DNA of 64,000 nt, taken from NCBI RefSeq assembly GCF_000332115.1, contig NC_020156.1, forward strand, positions 3,039,501 to 3,103,500. Direction: 5' to 3'. The notes beneath the pieces are model-generated. The model saw only the letters and a program-made list of their open reading frames with translations, was not told the origin of the DNA and ran no database searches. Below, one piece after another: positions 1-7,528 of this stretch (position 1 is the stretch's first letter; the number at the start of each line of letters is the position of its first letter). A program made the position numbers and the translations under genes. This DNA is from Nonlabens dokdonensis DSW-6 (GTDB lineage Bacteria > Bacteroidota > Bacteroidia > Flavobacteriales > Flavobacteriaceae).

Positions 1-2
1 TT

Positions 3-122
3 TCACAAAATAAATCCAGTAATGCCATGTTACTTGATAAAAACTTAGCAAAAGAGCAAAGTGAAGTAACAGCGACCTATATGAGGTTAGGAAATAAACG
101 TCCTGTCAAAATTAGTAATTAA
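3..122 (+). CDS. C-terminal end of a lipoprotein-family protein (partial)
   Basis: An open frame runs in from the left window edge and stops with TAA at 120-122. Its last ~39 residues contain SQNKSSNAM and VTATYMRLGNKRP, which closely match SQGNSSNTM and VTATYMRLGDQRP at the end of the next gene. It is therefore the tail of a tandem paralogue. No function can be assigned. The 30-bp gap to the next start suggests co-transcription. Confidence 0.7.
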   Translation, partial: SQNKSSNAMLLDKNLAKEQSEVTATYMRLGNKRPVKISN

Positions 123-152
123 CCACCCTTTTGAATTTTTTGATTTTATATT

Positions 153-698
153 ATGAAAAACTTATTCATTCTTGTTCTTTTGGCTTGCTTAACGGTAAGT
201 TGTTACACAACTCAAAGTCTAGCTAACAGAGTTGAAACGAAACCAGTCGTTTTAACCAAAGAACTACTAACTGGCTTGTATGAGAATAAAATACCAGATG
301 ACTTTGAAAACAGTTTGTGGAACGACTTGTGTTTACATAATTCAAAAAAAGTGCATAATGTAAGTGAAGGCAATCAAGTATTTATAGAGTTTACAGAGGA
401 CAAAGAAATAAAAGTAGAACTCTATCAAAATTCCATTTTGTTAGATACTATGACCTTACCTGGAAAGCCTAAGAAAAACTATTTTACAATCAGAAAAGGC
501 AGTCACTTTTTTACGCTTATTATATTGACCTCTAAGGTGAGTAAGAAAACCATTATCGGCAATGATGCAAACGGCGATTTACTTCTTTCTCAAGGAAATT
601 CAAGTAACACAATGGTTTTAGAAGATGATCTTGGAGACGATTTTGAAACAGTTACCGCTACCTATATGAGATTAGGAGATCAAAGACCAGGTCTTTAA
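153..698 (+). CDS. Hypothetical lipoprotein, tandem paralogue
   Basis: This encodes 181 residues. The N-terminus is a lipoprotein signal peptide: a basic MKN start, a hydrophobic run, and the lipobox LTVSC with Cys17 as the likely lipidated residue. The mature part is acidic and polar with no motif I recognise. The C-terminus (VTATYMRLGDQRP) is shared with the partial gene just upstream, so the two form a tandem duplicate pair. An outer-membrane or periplasmic-face lipoprotein is the most that can be said. A perfect hairpin terminator follows. Confidence 0.75.
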   Translation: MKNLFILVLLACLTVSCYTTQSLANRVETKPVVLTKELLTGLYENKIPDDFENSLWNDLCLHNSKKVHNVSEGNQVFIEFTEDKEIKVELYQNSILLDTMTLPGKPKKNYFTIRKGSHFFTLIILTSKVSKKTIIGNDANGDLLLSQGNSSNTMVLEDDLGDDFETVTATYMRLGDQRPGL

Positions 699-710
699 AG
701 TCGCAAAAAC

Positions 711-748
711 AAAAAGCTCTTAGATAATTATTCATCTAAGAGCTTTTT
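711..748. terminator. Bidirectional intrinsic terminator
   Basis: A perfect 15-bp inverted repeat (711-725 with 734-748) has an 8-nt loop, an A-run on the left and a T-run on the right. It lies between two convergent genes and can serve both. Confidence 0.85.
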
Positions 749-766
749 ATTTTGTATAAGATTCAA

Positions 767-1657
767 TTATAAATCCAATCTATAAATCACATCAAAACCT
801 AAAAAGACAGCACTAGCAAACTCAGTGTTCAATCTATTTCTATCATCTCCTTCCACTTGAAAAGTCAGAATTTGAGCTCCTACAGTATCGCCTGTTCTAT
901 ACAAACCATAGTCTGTCGTGTCTAATCCAGCTTTTGCTCTCAATATCAGTTGGTCTTTTAACAACGAGTAGCCTGCATAGAAACCAAATCTTATGGACTC
1001 TTCTTGAACATAGCCATCTAAATCACCACCTACGTTATAAGACTTAATAGAGGTACGTAAATCTGCTCCAAGGCTGAATTTCTTAGTAATGCTATAGTTA
1101 GCCTCCATACGTATAGGGAAGGCAGCATCGATGTAAAATTTATTATTAGGTGTTCTGTAATAAACTCCTAAAAGAGGCGTAATAATAGCACCAAATTCTT
1201 CTGAAGAGCTGTACAAACCATACTTTGTTCTAAATCTATTCTTATGACGGTATTCTAGTAATGCGATGGCACCAAACTGAAAATCGTTGGAACCTACATC
1301 ATTAAAATTAGAAGCTAGCTTAGGAAGTATCAAATACGTACCAGTCCACTTTCTAGAATGGTAAACTTTTGCTCCTAGATTTAATCTAGTCATTGTAAGT
1401 CCTTCACTACCTATATCAGATCTTAAATTAAGATTTGTATTCTCAACAGTTAAACCTGTTATCAAAATCGTTTTATCATTTACAGGAGTAGGGTAGAGGA
1501 ATTCAAAGTTAAGGTTAGAAACGTCTGTTTCATTTTGTCCATCTACGTCTTCTAAGGTAGTATTACCTACATTTAAACGAGCGAGATCTAAATAGTTTTG
1601 AGCACTTGCAACTCCAAAACTAAAAACTAGAGCCATTAAAGTAATTGTATATTTCAT
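767..1657 (-). CDS. Outer-membrane beta-barrel protein (DUF6268-like)
   Basis: This encodes 296 residues with a Sec signal peptide (MKYTITLMALVFSFGVASAQ, cleaved after SAQ). The rest alternates hydrophobic and polar residues with frequent aromatic strand ends and finishes in a hydrophobic-aromatic strand (FDVIYRLDL), as outer-membrane barrels do. Repeated glycine- and tyrosine-rich strands (GAKVYHSRKW, FGFYAGYSL) resemble the flavobacterial DUF6268 family; this assignment is from memory. The substrate is unknown. It lies between two hairpin terminators, so it is probably monocistronic. Confidence 0.7.
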   Translation of the reverse strand: MKYTITLMALVFSFGVASAQNYLDLARLNVGNTTLEDVDGQNETDVSNLNFEFLYPTPVNDKTILITGLTVENTNLNLRSDIGSEGLTMTRLNLGAKVYHSRKWTGTYLILPKLASNFNDVGSNDFQFGAIALLEYRHKNRFRTKYGLYSSSEEFGAIITPLLGVYYRTPNNKFYIDAAFPIRMEANYSITKKFSLGADLRTSIKSYNVGGDLDGYVQEESIRFGFYAGYSLLKDQLILRAKAGLDTTDYGLYRTGDTVGAQILTFQVEGDDRNRLNTEFASAVFLGFDVIYRLDL

Positions 1658-1754
1658 AAGGGTTTGTTTATTTGATTCGTAAAAATATACAACGTGATCT
1701 ATTAAATGTTCAAAAATTCTATTTTTTTATTCATTTTTCTACCTTTCGGAATCA

Positions 1755-1789
1755 AAAAAGCCTTTGAATTTTATAATCAAAGGCTTTTT
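1755..1789 (-). terminator. Hairpin terminator
   Basis: A 13-bp perfect stem (1755-1767 with 1777-1789) has a 9-nt loop and flanking A and T runs. It lies downstream of the 1807-2347 gene pair and upstream of the barrel-protein gene. Confidence 0.8.
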
Positions 1790-1806
1790 GCTTATATAAA
1801 TTAGGA

Positions 1807-2055
1807 TTAAGAGTCAATAGATCCCATTACTTTTTGGGCAAAACTGTTTGCAGCTTCTATGCTGCTCATTCCTTGTGCAATATTGTTGTGAACCTCTAGC
1901 GCTCCACAAATATTGGTAATGAGTTCTCCTACTACATCCATTTCTTCTTCAGTAACCGACCTGTGCTCAGTAAAACTTTCAAGAACTTCAAGAGTTGCAT
2001 TTAGAGATTCTGGAGTAGCATTTTTTTGTAAATGTCTAATTACTGGTAACTTCAT
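1807..2055 (-). CDS. Small conserved protein (DUF6952-like)
   Basis: This encodes 82 residues, beginning MKLPVIRHL, acidic and largely helical. It resembles a small flavobacterial family that travels with thioredoxin and peroxiredoxin genes (DUF6952, from memory). It has no signal peptide or cysteine pair; its single Cys lies in NICGAL. Its start overlaps the end of the thioredoxin gene by 20 bp, so the two are translationally coupled. The context suggests a role in thiol or peroxide stress, but nothing in the sequence shows an activity. Confidence 0.7.
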   Translation of the reverse strand: MKLPVIRHLQKNATPESLNATLEVLESFTEHRSVTEEEMDVVGELITNICGALEVHNNIAQGMSSIEAANSFAQKVMGSIDS

Positions 2056-2347
2056 GTACGAGGTCTTTTAGATTTTCAAATTTATTAGTCTGTACTTGGT
2101 TAACAAAAGCTCCGTTTTTAAAAGTTGCAAATGTAGGCAAGTTGTCTACTGTCGCTAGTTTACGTGACTCTGGAAATTTCTCAGCATCGGCAAGTACAAA
2201 AACGGCGTTTTCGTTTTCTTGATCTAACTTTTTAAATTTTGGTTTCATTACACGGCAGTTACCGCACCATGAAGCCATATACTGTACTACAACTGTTTCA
2301 TTTTCTGAAACTATTTGCTGTAGATTATCTTGATCTAATGTTTGCAT
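2036..2347 (-). CDS. Thioredoxin-family protein
   Basis: This encodes 103 residues, the size of a single thioredoxin domain. The active-site motif is ASWCGNCRVMKP, with redox cysteines at about 28 and 31 (CGNC instead of the usual CGPC). The cis-proline loop is DNLPTFATF. There is no signal peptide, so it should be cytoplasmic and act as a disulfide reductase. The peroxiredoxin gene immediately upstream is a plausible client. A strong terminator separates the two, so this gene needs its own promoter or read-through. Confidence 0.85.
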   Translation of the reverse strand: MQTLDQDNLQQIVSENETVVVQYMASWCGNCRVMKPKFKKLDQENENAVFVLADAEKFPESRKLATVDNLPTFATFKNGAFVNQVQTNKFENLKDLVHEVTSN

Positions 2348-2367
2348 TTTGATAGTTTTTTAAAAAA

Positions 2368-2410
2368 GACAAGGAAAGTAGGAAAGAAATATCTCTCTAC
2401 TTTCCTTGTC
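2368..2410 (-). terminator. Intrinsic terminator of the peroxiredoxin gene
   Basis: A perfect 14-bp stem (2368-2381 with 2397-2410) is followed on the minus strand by a run of six T. It lies 20 bp beyond the peroxiredoxin stop codon. Confidence 0.85.
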
Positions 2411-2430
2411 AATTTGATAGAATATTCTAA

Positions 2431-3066
2431 TTAGTTTTTAGAAAGATACTCTGCAGTGGCGTTGCGATTTGCGCCCATTGCTTCTTTTCCTTCTTCCCAG
2501 TTTGCAGGACATACTTCACCATTTTTCTGTACGTGAGTATATGCATCTATCATTCTTAGGAATTCGTTTACATTTCTTCCTACTGGCATGTGATTCACAC
2601 CTTCATGAAATACAGTTCCTTCTTCATCGATAAGGTAAGTTGCTCTATAAGTAACATTATCACCTACAAGAATGTGATCATCTAGCTCATCGCTAAATTC
2701 TACTTCTACATCTAAAATATCTAAAGTACCTGCTAGATTACGGTTAGAATCTGCAAGGATGTTGTAAGTCACACCTTCAATTCCTCCATTATCTTTTGAA
2801 GTGTTTAACCATGCAAAGTGTACCTCTGGAGTATCACAAGAAGCACCGATTACGATAGTATTTCTTTTTTCAAATTCTCCTAAAGCTTCCTGAAATGCGT
2901 GTAACTCAGTTGGGCATACAAAAGTGAAATCTTTTGGGTACCAAAATAAAAGAACTTTCTTTCCCTTATTTTTTGCTTCATCAAGTACATTTAATTTAAA
3001 TGTATCTCCCATTTCATTCATTGCATCTACATCTAGATTTGGGAATTGTTTTCCTACTATAGCCAT
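2431..3066 (-). CDS. 2-Cys peroxiredoxin (AhpC/Prx1 type)
   Basis: This encodes 211 residues. It reduces hydrogen peroxide and organic peroxides with a peroxidatic cysteine: the motif PKDFTFVCPTELHAF places Cys51 with the conserved Pro and Thr before it. The resolving cysteine is in GEVCPANW near residue 186. The length and both VCP motifs fit typical 2-Cys enzymes that dimerise head to tail. It is cytoplasmic. The reducing partner is probably the thioredoxin encoded next door. A TANNTTTG promoter element lies 40 bp upstream. Confidence 0.95.
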   Translation of the reverse strand: MAIVGKQFPNLDVDAMNEMGDTFKLNVLDEAKNKGKKVLLFWYPKDFTFVCPTELHAFQEALGEFEKRNTIVIGASCDTPEVHFAWLNTSKDNGGIEGVTYNILADSNRNLAGTLDILDVEVEFSDELDDHILVGDNVTYRATYLIDEEGTVFHEGVNHMPVGRNVNEFLRMIDAYTHVQKNGEVCPANWEEGKEAMGANRNATAEYLSKN

Positions 3067-3105
3067 TTTTATTTATTTAAAAAATTAGTTTTTGTTTTCT
3101 GGTTG

Positions 3106-3113
3106 CAAAAATA
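3106..3113 (-). promoter_or_regulatory. Probable -7 promoter element of the peroxiredoxin gene
   Basis: On the minus strand the bases read TATTTTTG, matching the Bacteroidota -7 consensus TANNTTTG, 40 bp before the start codon. The -33 region would fall within or beside the CGCTTTCGCGAAAGCG palindrome at 3118-3135, and no clear TTTG is seen there. Confidence 0.5.
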
Positions 3114-3117
3114 GTGT

Positions 3118-3135
3118 CCGCTTTCGCGAAAGCGG
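3118..3135. repeat. CGCTTTCGCGAAAGCG palindrome, copy 1
   Basis: An 18-bp perfect palindrome, ccgctttcgcgaaagcgg, in the promoter region of the peroxiredoxin gene. It is one of eleven copies in the window. Confidence 0.9.
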
Positions 3136-3280
3136 AATAATTTCTATCTAGTTAACAAATGTTATAATAGTTTTTGCCTATTTAATAAAGCATTAAGAAT
3201 AGAAGTATCTGATAATTGCTGAGGAGTTGAAGCAACGACCTGCTTGCAATAACCTAAAACAAGCCAGCAAAACTAGTAAT

Positions 3281-3742
3281 TTATGATGAATGGAGATTCC
3301 AAATAATCTTCACCGTAGGAATAGAATCGCCATCGATGACTTGGTAATTTTCTTCTATAGAAATGATTTCTTCAAATTGTACTTCTTTTTGTAAACTAGA
3401 ATCCCAGTAGGTTTGAATACCGCGGTAACTATATGGATAACTTGAATTATGGAGAATAGGAGTAAGTTTTATGCTTCTATATTCAAGGCCAGATGTGTAT
3501 AGTTTTTGAGGACTTGGTTTTGTTGTATTAGGAAAATTAGCGTTATTTCTGTTTAGTTGGTGCTCTTCTACTAATTCTTCAAATTTCTCTTCAATGTAAC
3601 CTTCATAAAAAGCCACTTTATCAAAATCTTCTTCTACCGCAAGCTCATTGGCATCTTCTGTCACTTTGTAGCTCATTTCATCGGCGGCATTTTTACAACT
3701 GGCGATTATCACAATAAGTAGTAAGATTACATACTTTTTCAT
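3281..3742 (-). CDS. Hypothetical lipoprotein
   Basis: This encodes 153 residues. The N-terminus MKKYVILLLIVIIASC is a lipoprotein signal with the lipobox IASC (Cys16). The mature protein is acidic, with no recognised domain. Its start codon overlaps the stop of the upstream gene (ATGA-type, 4-bp overlap), so the two are co-translated and may form a small envelope pair. Confidence 0.7.
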   Translation of the reverse strand: MKKYVILLLIVIIASCKNAADEMSYKVTEDANELAVEEDFDKVAFYEGYIEEKFEELVEEHQLNRNNANFPNTTKPSPQKLYTSGLEYRSIKLTPILHNSSYPYSYRGIQTYWDSSLQKEVQFEEIISIEENYQVIDGDSIPTVKIIWNLHSS

Positions 3743-4686
3743 CTTTGAATTCTAAATTTTAACTTGGTTATTTGCTCATTTCTATAGGTCGTTTCGATAA
3801 TTTCAAGACGTTTTAAGGTAGATGTGGGCGTTGTTAGTTTATTGATAAAATCTGCTTTTTCATACAAGGTAACACCTATAGAATGAGGTAAGACTTCCAT
3901 GATGATGGCATCTCTAGCGATGAGCTGATTTAATTGCGCTTTACGCTTTTTAAATTCTTCTACCTTACCGTTAGAATAGTAATCCAGCATGAGCGCATAA
4001 TCATCTGTGCGTAACGGTAATTGCTCAAATTGTTCTCCATTTAAAACTCTAGTGATGGTATCATTTTTATAATAAGGAGAAGATACTACAAACTTAATTA
4101 AACTGCCAGATGTGGTTCCTTTAAAGCATCCTAAAGAGTCCGTTTTGAAATATTGCGGGCTTTCATTTTCATTCAAGACTTTGATGTCTAAGATTTTGTT
4201 TTCGATAGGTGATTTACTATAAAAATCAATAAAGCAAAATTCGTATTCTGTTTTAGAATTCATAAAAGAATATATCCATGAAATACACATAATTACAACG
4301 ACAAGAATCAGGATGATGTAAGGCTTTTTTGATCTTAGCTGTCTAGGTTTTTGGATGTGTTGCGATCTTGTTTCTTCTATTTTGAATGGTTGTTTGTGTT
4401 CCGCTTTCGCGAAAGCGTGCCAATTATCCTCACCTATATATTGCGCCAGCATATTTAGTATGTCAATGCGTGGCAATTTTTCAGGATTATTTTTAACGTA
4501 GGTATAGAACCATTTTTCACTTATGGTACTGCCAGTTTTAGACCTTAAATCATCCTGAAAATGTATAATTTCTTGTCCTTTCCAGCTTTTAATCTGACCG
4601 ACATCATATCCTGTAGAACTTTCATACTGCTTTTCTACTCGATGCAGCAATATTTTGAATAAGTCAATGTCAGTAATGGTTTTCAT
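3739..4686 (-). CDS. Membrane protein with cytoplasmic N-domain and one TM helix
   Basis: This encodes 315 residues. The first ~100 form a soluble helical domain of the kind seen in flavobacterial proteins of unknown function. A basic stretch then precedes one transmembrane helix (about residues 122-140, YIILILVVVIMCISWIY). The remaining ~170 residues would lie in the periplasm and look beta-rich. The CGCTTTCGCGAAAGCG palindrome lies in the coding region and reads as HAFAKAEHK near residue 90, probably a tolerated insertion. It is coupled to the downstream lipoprotein gene by a 4-bp overlap. Function unknown. Confidence 0.65.
   Translation of the reverse strand: MKTITDIDLFKILLHRVEKQYESSTGYDVGQIKSWKGQEIIHFQDDLRSKTGSTISEKWFYTYVKNNPEKLPRIDILNMLAQYIGEDNWHAFAKAEHKQPFKIEETRSQHIQKPRQLRSKKPYIILILVVVIMCISWIYSFMNSKTEYEFCFIDFYSKSPIENKILDIKVLNENESPQYFKTDSLGCFKGTTSGSLIKFVVSSPYYKNDTITRVLNGEQFEQLPLRTDDYALMLDYYSNGKVEEFKKRKAQLNQLIARDAIIMEVLPHSIGVTLYEKADFINKLTTPTSTLKRLEIIETTYRNEQITKLKFRIQR
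4401..4417. repeat. CGCTTTCGCGAAAGCG palindrome, copy 2
   Basis: The palindrome lies within the coding region of the membrane protein gene, in frame, encoding AFAKA on the minus strand. Confidence 0.9.
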
Positions 4687-4803
4687 AGAATGCGGTAGCT
4701 AAAATACCTTTTGTAAAACAGTTTACAAAGCTTTTACAAGAGCTTTACAAAGAGATTTTTGCTACCGGTAATAGGTTTGTGATTCATTATAAAAATAAAT
4801 ATC

Positions 4804-5637
4804 ATGAAAAATACCATTTCAATTATAGCGACAATAGCTTTATTGCTTCTAAGCAGTTGTCATCAAGAAGGAGCTTATCAAGAGAGCCTAGAGATGCAAA
4901 ACGAGAGCACGCCTACAACTGTTGAGGTACGCTCAACTAACGATCAAAGCAAAACTTCTGCTCAAAAACCCAGTTACAATCATCTTAAAATCATTAAAAC
5001 TGCAGACGCTAAGTTTAAAGTTAAAAATCTAGATAGTTGTACCAGCAAAGCACAAGAGTTGATCCATAAATGGAATGGCTATGTGGCAGATATGCGATAC
5101 ACTCAAAATGATTACCAGCTTGAAAACAGAATGGTATTTAAAGTGCCTGCGGCCAACTTTGACCAACTACTGAACGATTTTACCCAACTAGCAGATTTTG
5201 TTGATTATAAGAACATCACAAGCCAAGACATTACCGCAAACTATGTGGATCTTACTACACGACTAGAAACCAAAAAAGAGGTCAAAGAAAAGTATGATAA
5301 AATCTTGCGCAGCAAGGCAAAAACGGTTGAAGAAGTACTTAAAACCGAGGAGAAATTAAGAGTCTTGCAAGAGGAAATAGAAGCGGCAGAAGGTCGTTTG
5401 AAAATGATGCAAAATCAAGTGTCTTTAAGTACGATTGAGATTGAGTTTTATGAAACAGTTGCTTATAAAAAAGAGCCAGAAAGTTATGTCATCACTTTCA
5501 AAGATCAAGCGATCAATAGTGTAGGTTATGGCTGGGGTTTTATAAAAGGAGCTGCGTTGTTGTTATTGACTTTATGGCCTTTGTTTTTTATAATTCCTTC
5601 AGTTTACTTTGGAATCAAATGGTTAAGGAGAAAATAG
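4804..5637 (+). CDS. DUF4349 lipoprotein with C-terminal TM helix
   Basis: This encodes 277 residues. The lipoprotein signal ends in LLSSC (Cys19). The central part (about 60-240) matches the DUF4349 pattern: IIKTADAKFKV, then a domain with FKVPAANFDQLL, then ANYVDLTTRLETKKEV leading into a long coiled coil (about 160-210, EEVLKTEEKLRVLQEEIEAAE). It ends with a hydrophobic helix (WGFIKGAALLLLTLWPLFFI) and a basic tail KWLRRK. It is therefore an envelope protein that may be anchored at both ends. Its molecular role is not established. A strong hairpin follows the stop. Confidence 0.85.
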   Translation: MKNTISIIATIALLLLSSCHQEGAYQESLEMQNESTPTTVEVRSTNDQSKTSAQKPSYNHLKIIKTADAKFKVKNLDSCTSKAQELIHKWNGYVADMRYTQNDYQLENRMVFKVPAANFDQLLNDFTQLADFVDYKNITSQDITANYVDLTTRLETKKEVKEKYDKILRSKAKTVEEVLKTEEKLRVLQEEIEAAEGRLKMMQNQVSLSTIEIEFYETVAYKKEPESYVITFKDQAINSVGYGWGFIKGAALLLLTLWPLFFIIPSVYFGIKWLRRK

Positions 5638-5655
5638 ATTACGATAGAGTAGAGG

Positions 5656-5688
5656 CAACCTCAAACTTTGATTTAAAGTTTGAGGTTG
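5656..5688 (+). terminator. Hairpin terminator
   Basis: A perfect 14-bp stem (5656-5669 with 5675-5688) has a 5-nt loop and a modest T-rich tail, 18 bp after the DUF4349 stop. Confidence 0.75.
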
Positions 5689-5770
5689 TTTATGGTTTTA
5701 GAGCTTACGAATCAATAAGAATGTCACAAAATAGATTCTGTTCAAGTTACTCCGCTTTTCTTTATGACTC

Positions 5771-5891
5771 ATAAGCTCTTAAAACAAGCTTTTGCCATAG
5801 TAAAATCAGGACTCATTTACGATGATTCTTACAGAAGTACTCTAGTGATAAAATAAAGCAGATTTTACTTGTTTTTTACCACAGTACTTTG
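5771..5891 (+). mobile_element. Solo right-end remnant of the IS110-family element
   Basis: About 120 bp nearly identical to the last 120 bp of the IS110 element at 9611-10904. It still encodes the transposase tail (LLKQAFAIVKSG...STLVIK, stop) and the terminal ACCACAGTACT. The right end runs directly into TTGTT and then the 3' end of the 5892-6926 gene, just as the full element abuts its cassette. The rest of the element is missing. Confidence 0.85.
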
Positions 5892-6926
5892 TTAGTGGCT
5901 TTTTTCTTTTACTATTTTAATGATGGTTTTATTGAATTTATCAGGCTCTTCTTCAGGTGGTTCGTGCCCTGATTGTTCAAACCATATATATTCTTTTTGC
6001 GGAGCCTTTAAACTTTTTAGATATCGCTCTGCAACAACACCAGGCAAATTCCAATCATGACGACCAGCCATGAAAAAAACTGGAATTTCTAAAGACTTAA
6101 TACCTGTTAGATCTGTGTCGAATACTTTCGATGTTAATCTAGAGCTCGTATAATTATAAGCTTCATACCAGTCATAATCCTTGTAATCATCATAAACGTG
6201 TTGCTCGGCTTTCTCGATTTCTTTAGCAACTTCTGGATTGAATATCGTTCCGTTGTATTTCACTAACAATTGATATTTGCTCATAAAACAATCCAATTTT
6301 GTTTTACAAACAGATGTGTCTCTTTGTTCTATCAAGCTTAGTTGATTTAACACGGCAGTATCTTGTTTTTTTTGTGCTTGGTCTTTTAGCCATTGCATAG
6401 ATACATCCCAATTTTCTTTTGTATCAATAATTTGAGAGACACCTAAATAGGCATAATAGTCTTCAGGGTACTTTTCGGCTAGTTTTAGACCAATAACGCT
6501 TCCATAAGAAAATCCGAGTAGAACAATTTTCTCTTTATTGAATCTCTTTTTGAGGTATAATGTCAATTCATGGGCATCACTAACCAAACTTTCAATGCTT
6601 AGATTCTTTGGGGTTGGGTTTTTTTGATAAGAAAGTCCACAACCTGCTTGATCCCAAGAAACTAAAATCATTTCTTTGGTTAAATCAGCATTAAAATATC
6701 GGAGATGCGGTGTCTGTGGCCAACCTGGTCCACCATGTAAAAAAAGCAATACAGGTAATTGATCTGAAGCACCTGTCATTTCTACATATTGCTTTTCACC
6801 TCCTAATTCGACAAAAGTTTTTTCTTGAACAGGTTTTGTGCTTTCAGATTGCTCTTCTTGTCCATCTTTTTTGTTTTGACAACCCATCATAAGAAAAACA
6901 GATACTAATACTATAATATTTTTCAT
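5892..6926 (-). CDS. Alpha/beta-hydrolase lipoprotein, proline-iminopeptidase-like
   Basis: This encodes 344 residues. The lipoprotein signal MKNIIVLVSVFLMMGC has its lipid Cys at 16. The fold motifs are in order: oxyanion HGGPGWPQ (about 64-71), nucleophile elbow GFSYGS (about 138-143), an acidic residue in AGRHDWN, and the catalytic His in QSGHEPPEE near the C-terminus. HGGPG is typical of prolyl-iminopeptidase-like hydrolases (peptidase family S33). The substrate is unknown. It should act in the periplasm or at the cell surface. It is the leftmost cassette gene; an IS110 remnant abuts its 3' end, and its upstream side begins GTTAGCGGC, a cassette-type boundary. Confidence 0.85.
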   Translation of the reverse strand: MKNIIVLVSVFLMMGCQNKKDGQEEQSESTKPVQEKTFVELGGEKQYVEMTGASDQLPVLLFLHGGPGWPQTPHLRYFNADLTKEMILVSWDQAGCGLSYQKNPTPKNLSIESLVSDAHELTLYLKKRFNKEKIVLLGFSYGSVIGLKLAEKYPEDYYAYLGVSQIIDTKENWDVSMQWLKDQAQKKQDTAVLNQLSLIEQRDTSVCKTKLDCFMSKYQLLVKYNGTIFNPEVAKEIEKAEQHVYDDYKDYDWYEAYNYTSSRLTSKVFDTDLTGIKSLEIPVFFMAGRHDWNLPGVVAERYLKSLKAPQKEYIWFEQSGHEPPEEEPDKFNKTIIKIVKEKSH

Positions 6927-6982
6927 TGCTTTACTATTTTATTCAATCTCAAGAATACTTTCGTTAATATCAAATTGCCGCT

Positions 6983-7212
6983 AACGGGCAAAGGTATAAT
7001 GCGTGTGAGGCGTTTTAGCTGAGTAGCGTTATCCTTAGTTGTTTTAGTTATAGTTGTAAAGTTAACTAAATTTTGAATTGATTCGCCTCGCAATGAGCAT
7101 TTAAAACGCCTGATGCGCTTTATGCTATGGCTCATGCCAGTTAGTTGTGGCAGCGATAATTGACTAAGTATGCACCGGAATTTAGATAAGGCGTTTTACA
7201 CCTTTGCCCGTT
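6983..7212. repeat. Candidate cassette recombination site (long form)
   Basis: AAC at 6983 and GTT ending at 7212 bound a 230-bp segment. Its outer arms are a 12-bp perfect inverted repeat (6984-6995 ACGGGCAAAGGT with 7200-7211). A second, inner repeat of 10 bp is AGGCGTTTTA at 7008-7017 with its complement at 7102-7111. No credible gene lies inside. The right boundary is followed at once by the small mobile repeat at 7215. Confidence 0.5.
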
Positions 7213-7214
7213 TC

Positions 7215-7245
7215 TGTCTCCGACGAGTATAACGAGAGGAAGACA
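7215..7245 (+). repeat. Short mobile repeat, copy A (31 bp)
   Basis: It starts TGTCTCCGACGAGT and ends CGAGAGGAAGACA, with four variable bases between. The same two halves occur at 10081-10128 and 10717-10753 around different middle sequences. The termini TGTCT/AGACA are inverted. Confidence 0.7.
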
Positions 7246-7528
7246 TGAAGTAGTTTGGGAGTCTTAAAATTGTTAATTTGTTGAGCCTACAGATAGGTTA
7301 ATCGTTTTCACAACAATTGCGTAATCTTATTTTAGTATCCTAAACAACCAATTAAAATTTTATAGCTTAGAACTACGGCTTCAAGTAATTGGCCTGAATG
7401 GTCTAGTGAATGAAACTTAGCGAATTTTACGCACTACTTTTTCAGTTTAAAACATATTGTAATTTATTGATATTCATTTATATAAACTAAAAAAAAAGCT
7501 ACTTTTCAGATCTGTTGTTAATCTTTCG
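7246..7528. other. Gene-free stretch in the array
   Basis: About 280 AT-rich bases between the short repeat and the 3' end of the esterase gene. I see no open frame of note, no clear hairpin terminator and no intact AAC...GTT palindrome. It may be decayed cassette sequence. Confidence 0.4.

Noticed and set aside
5574..5774. 66-codon plus-strand frame after the DUF4349 gene
   Set aside because: It overlaps the end of the DUF4349 gene in another frame, runs through a terminator hairpin and ends in the IS110 remnant.
6923..7135. 70-codon open frame on the minus strand upstream of the hydrolase lipoprotein gene
   Set aside because: It lies across the arms of the candidate cassette site, has no start signal and no recognisable protein features, and ends inside the next gene's start.
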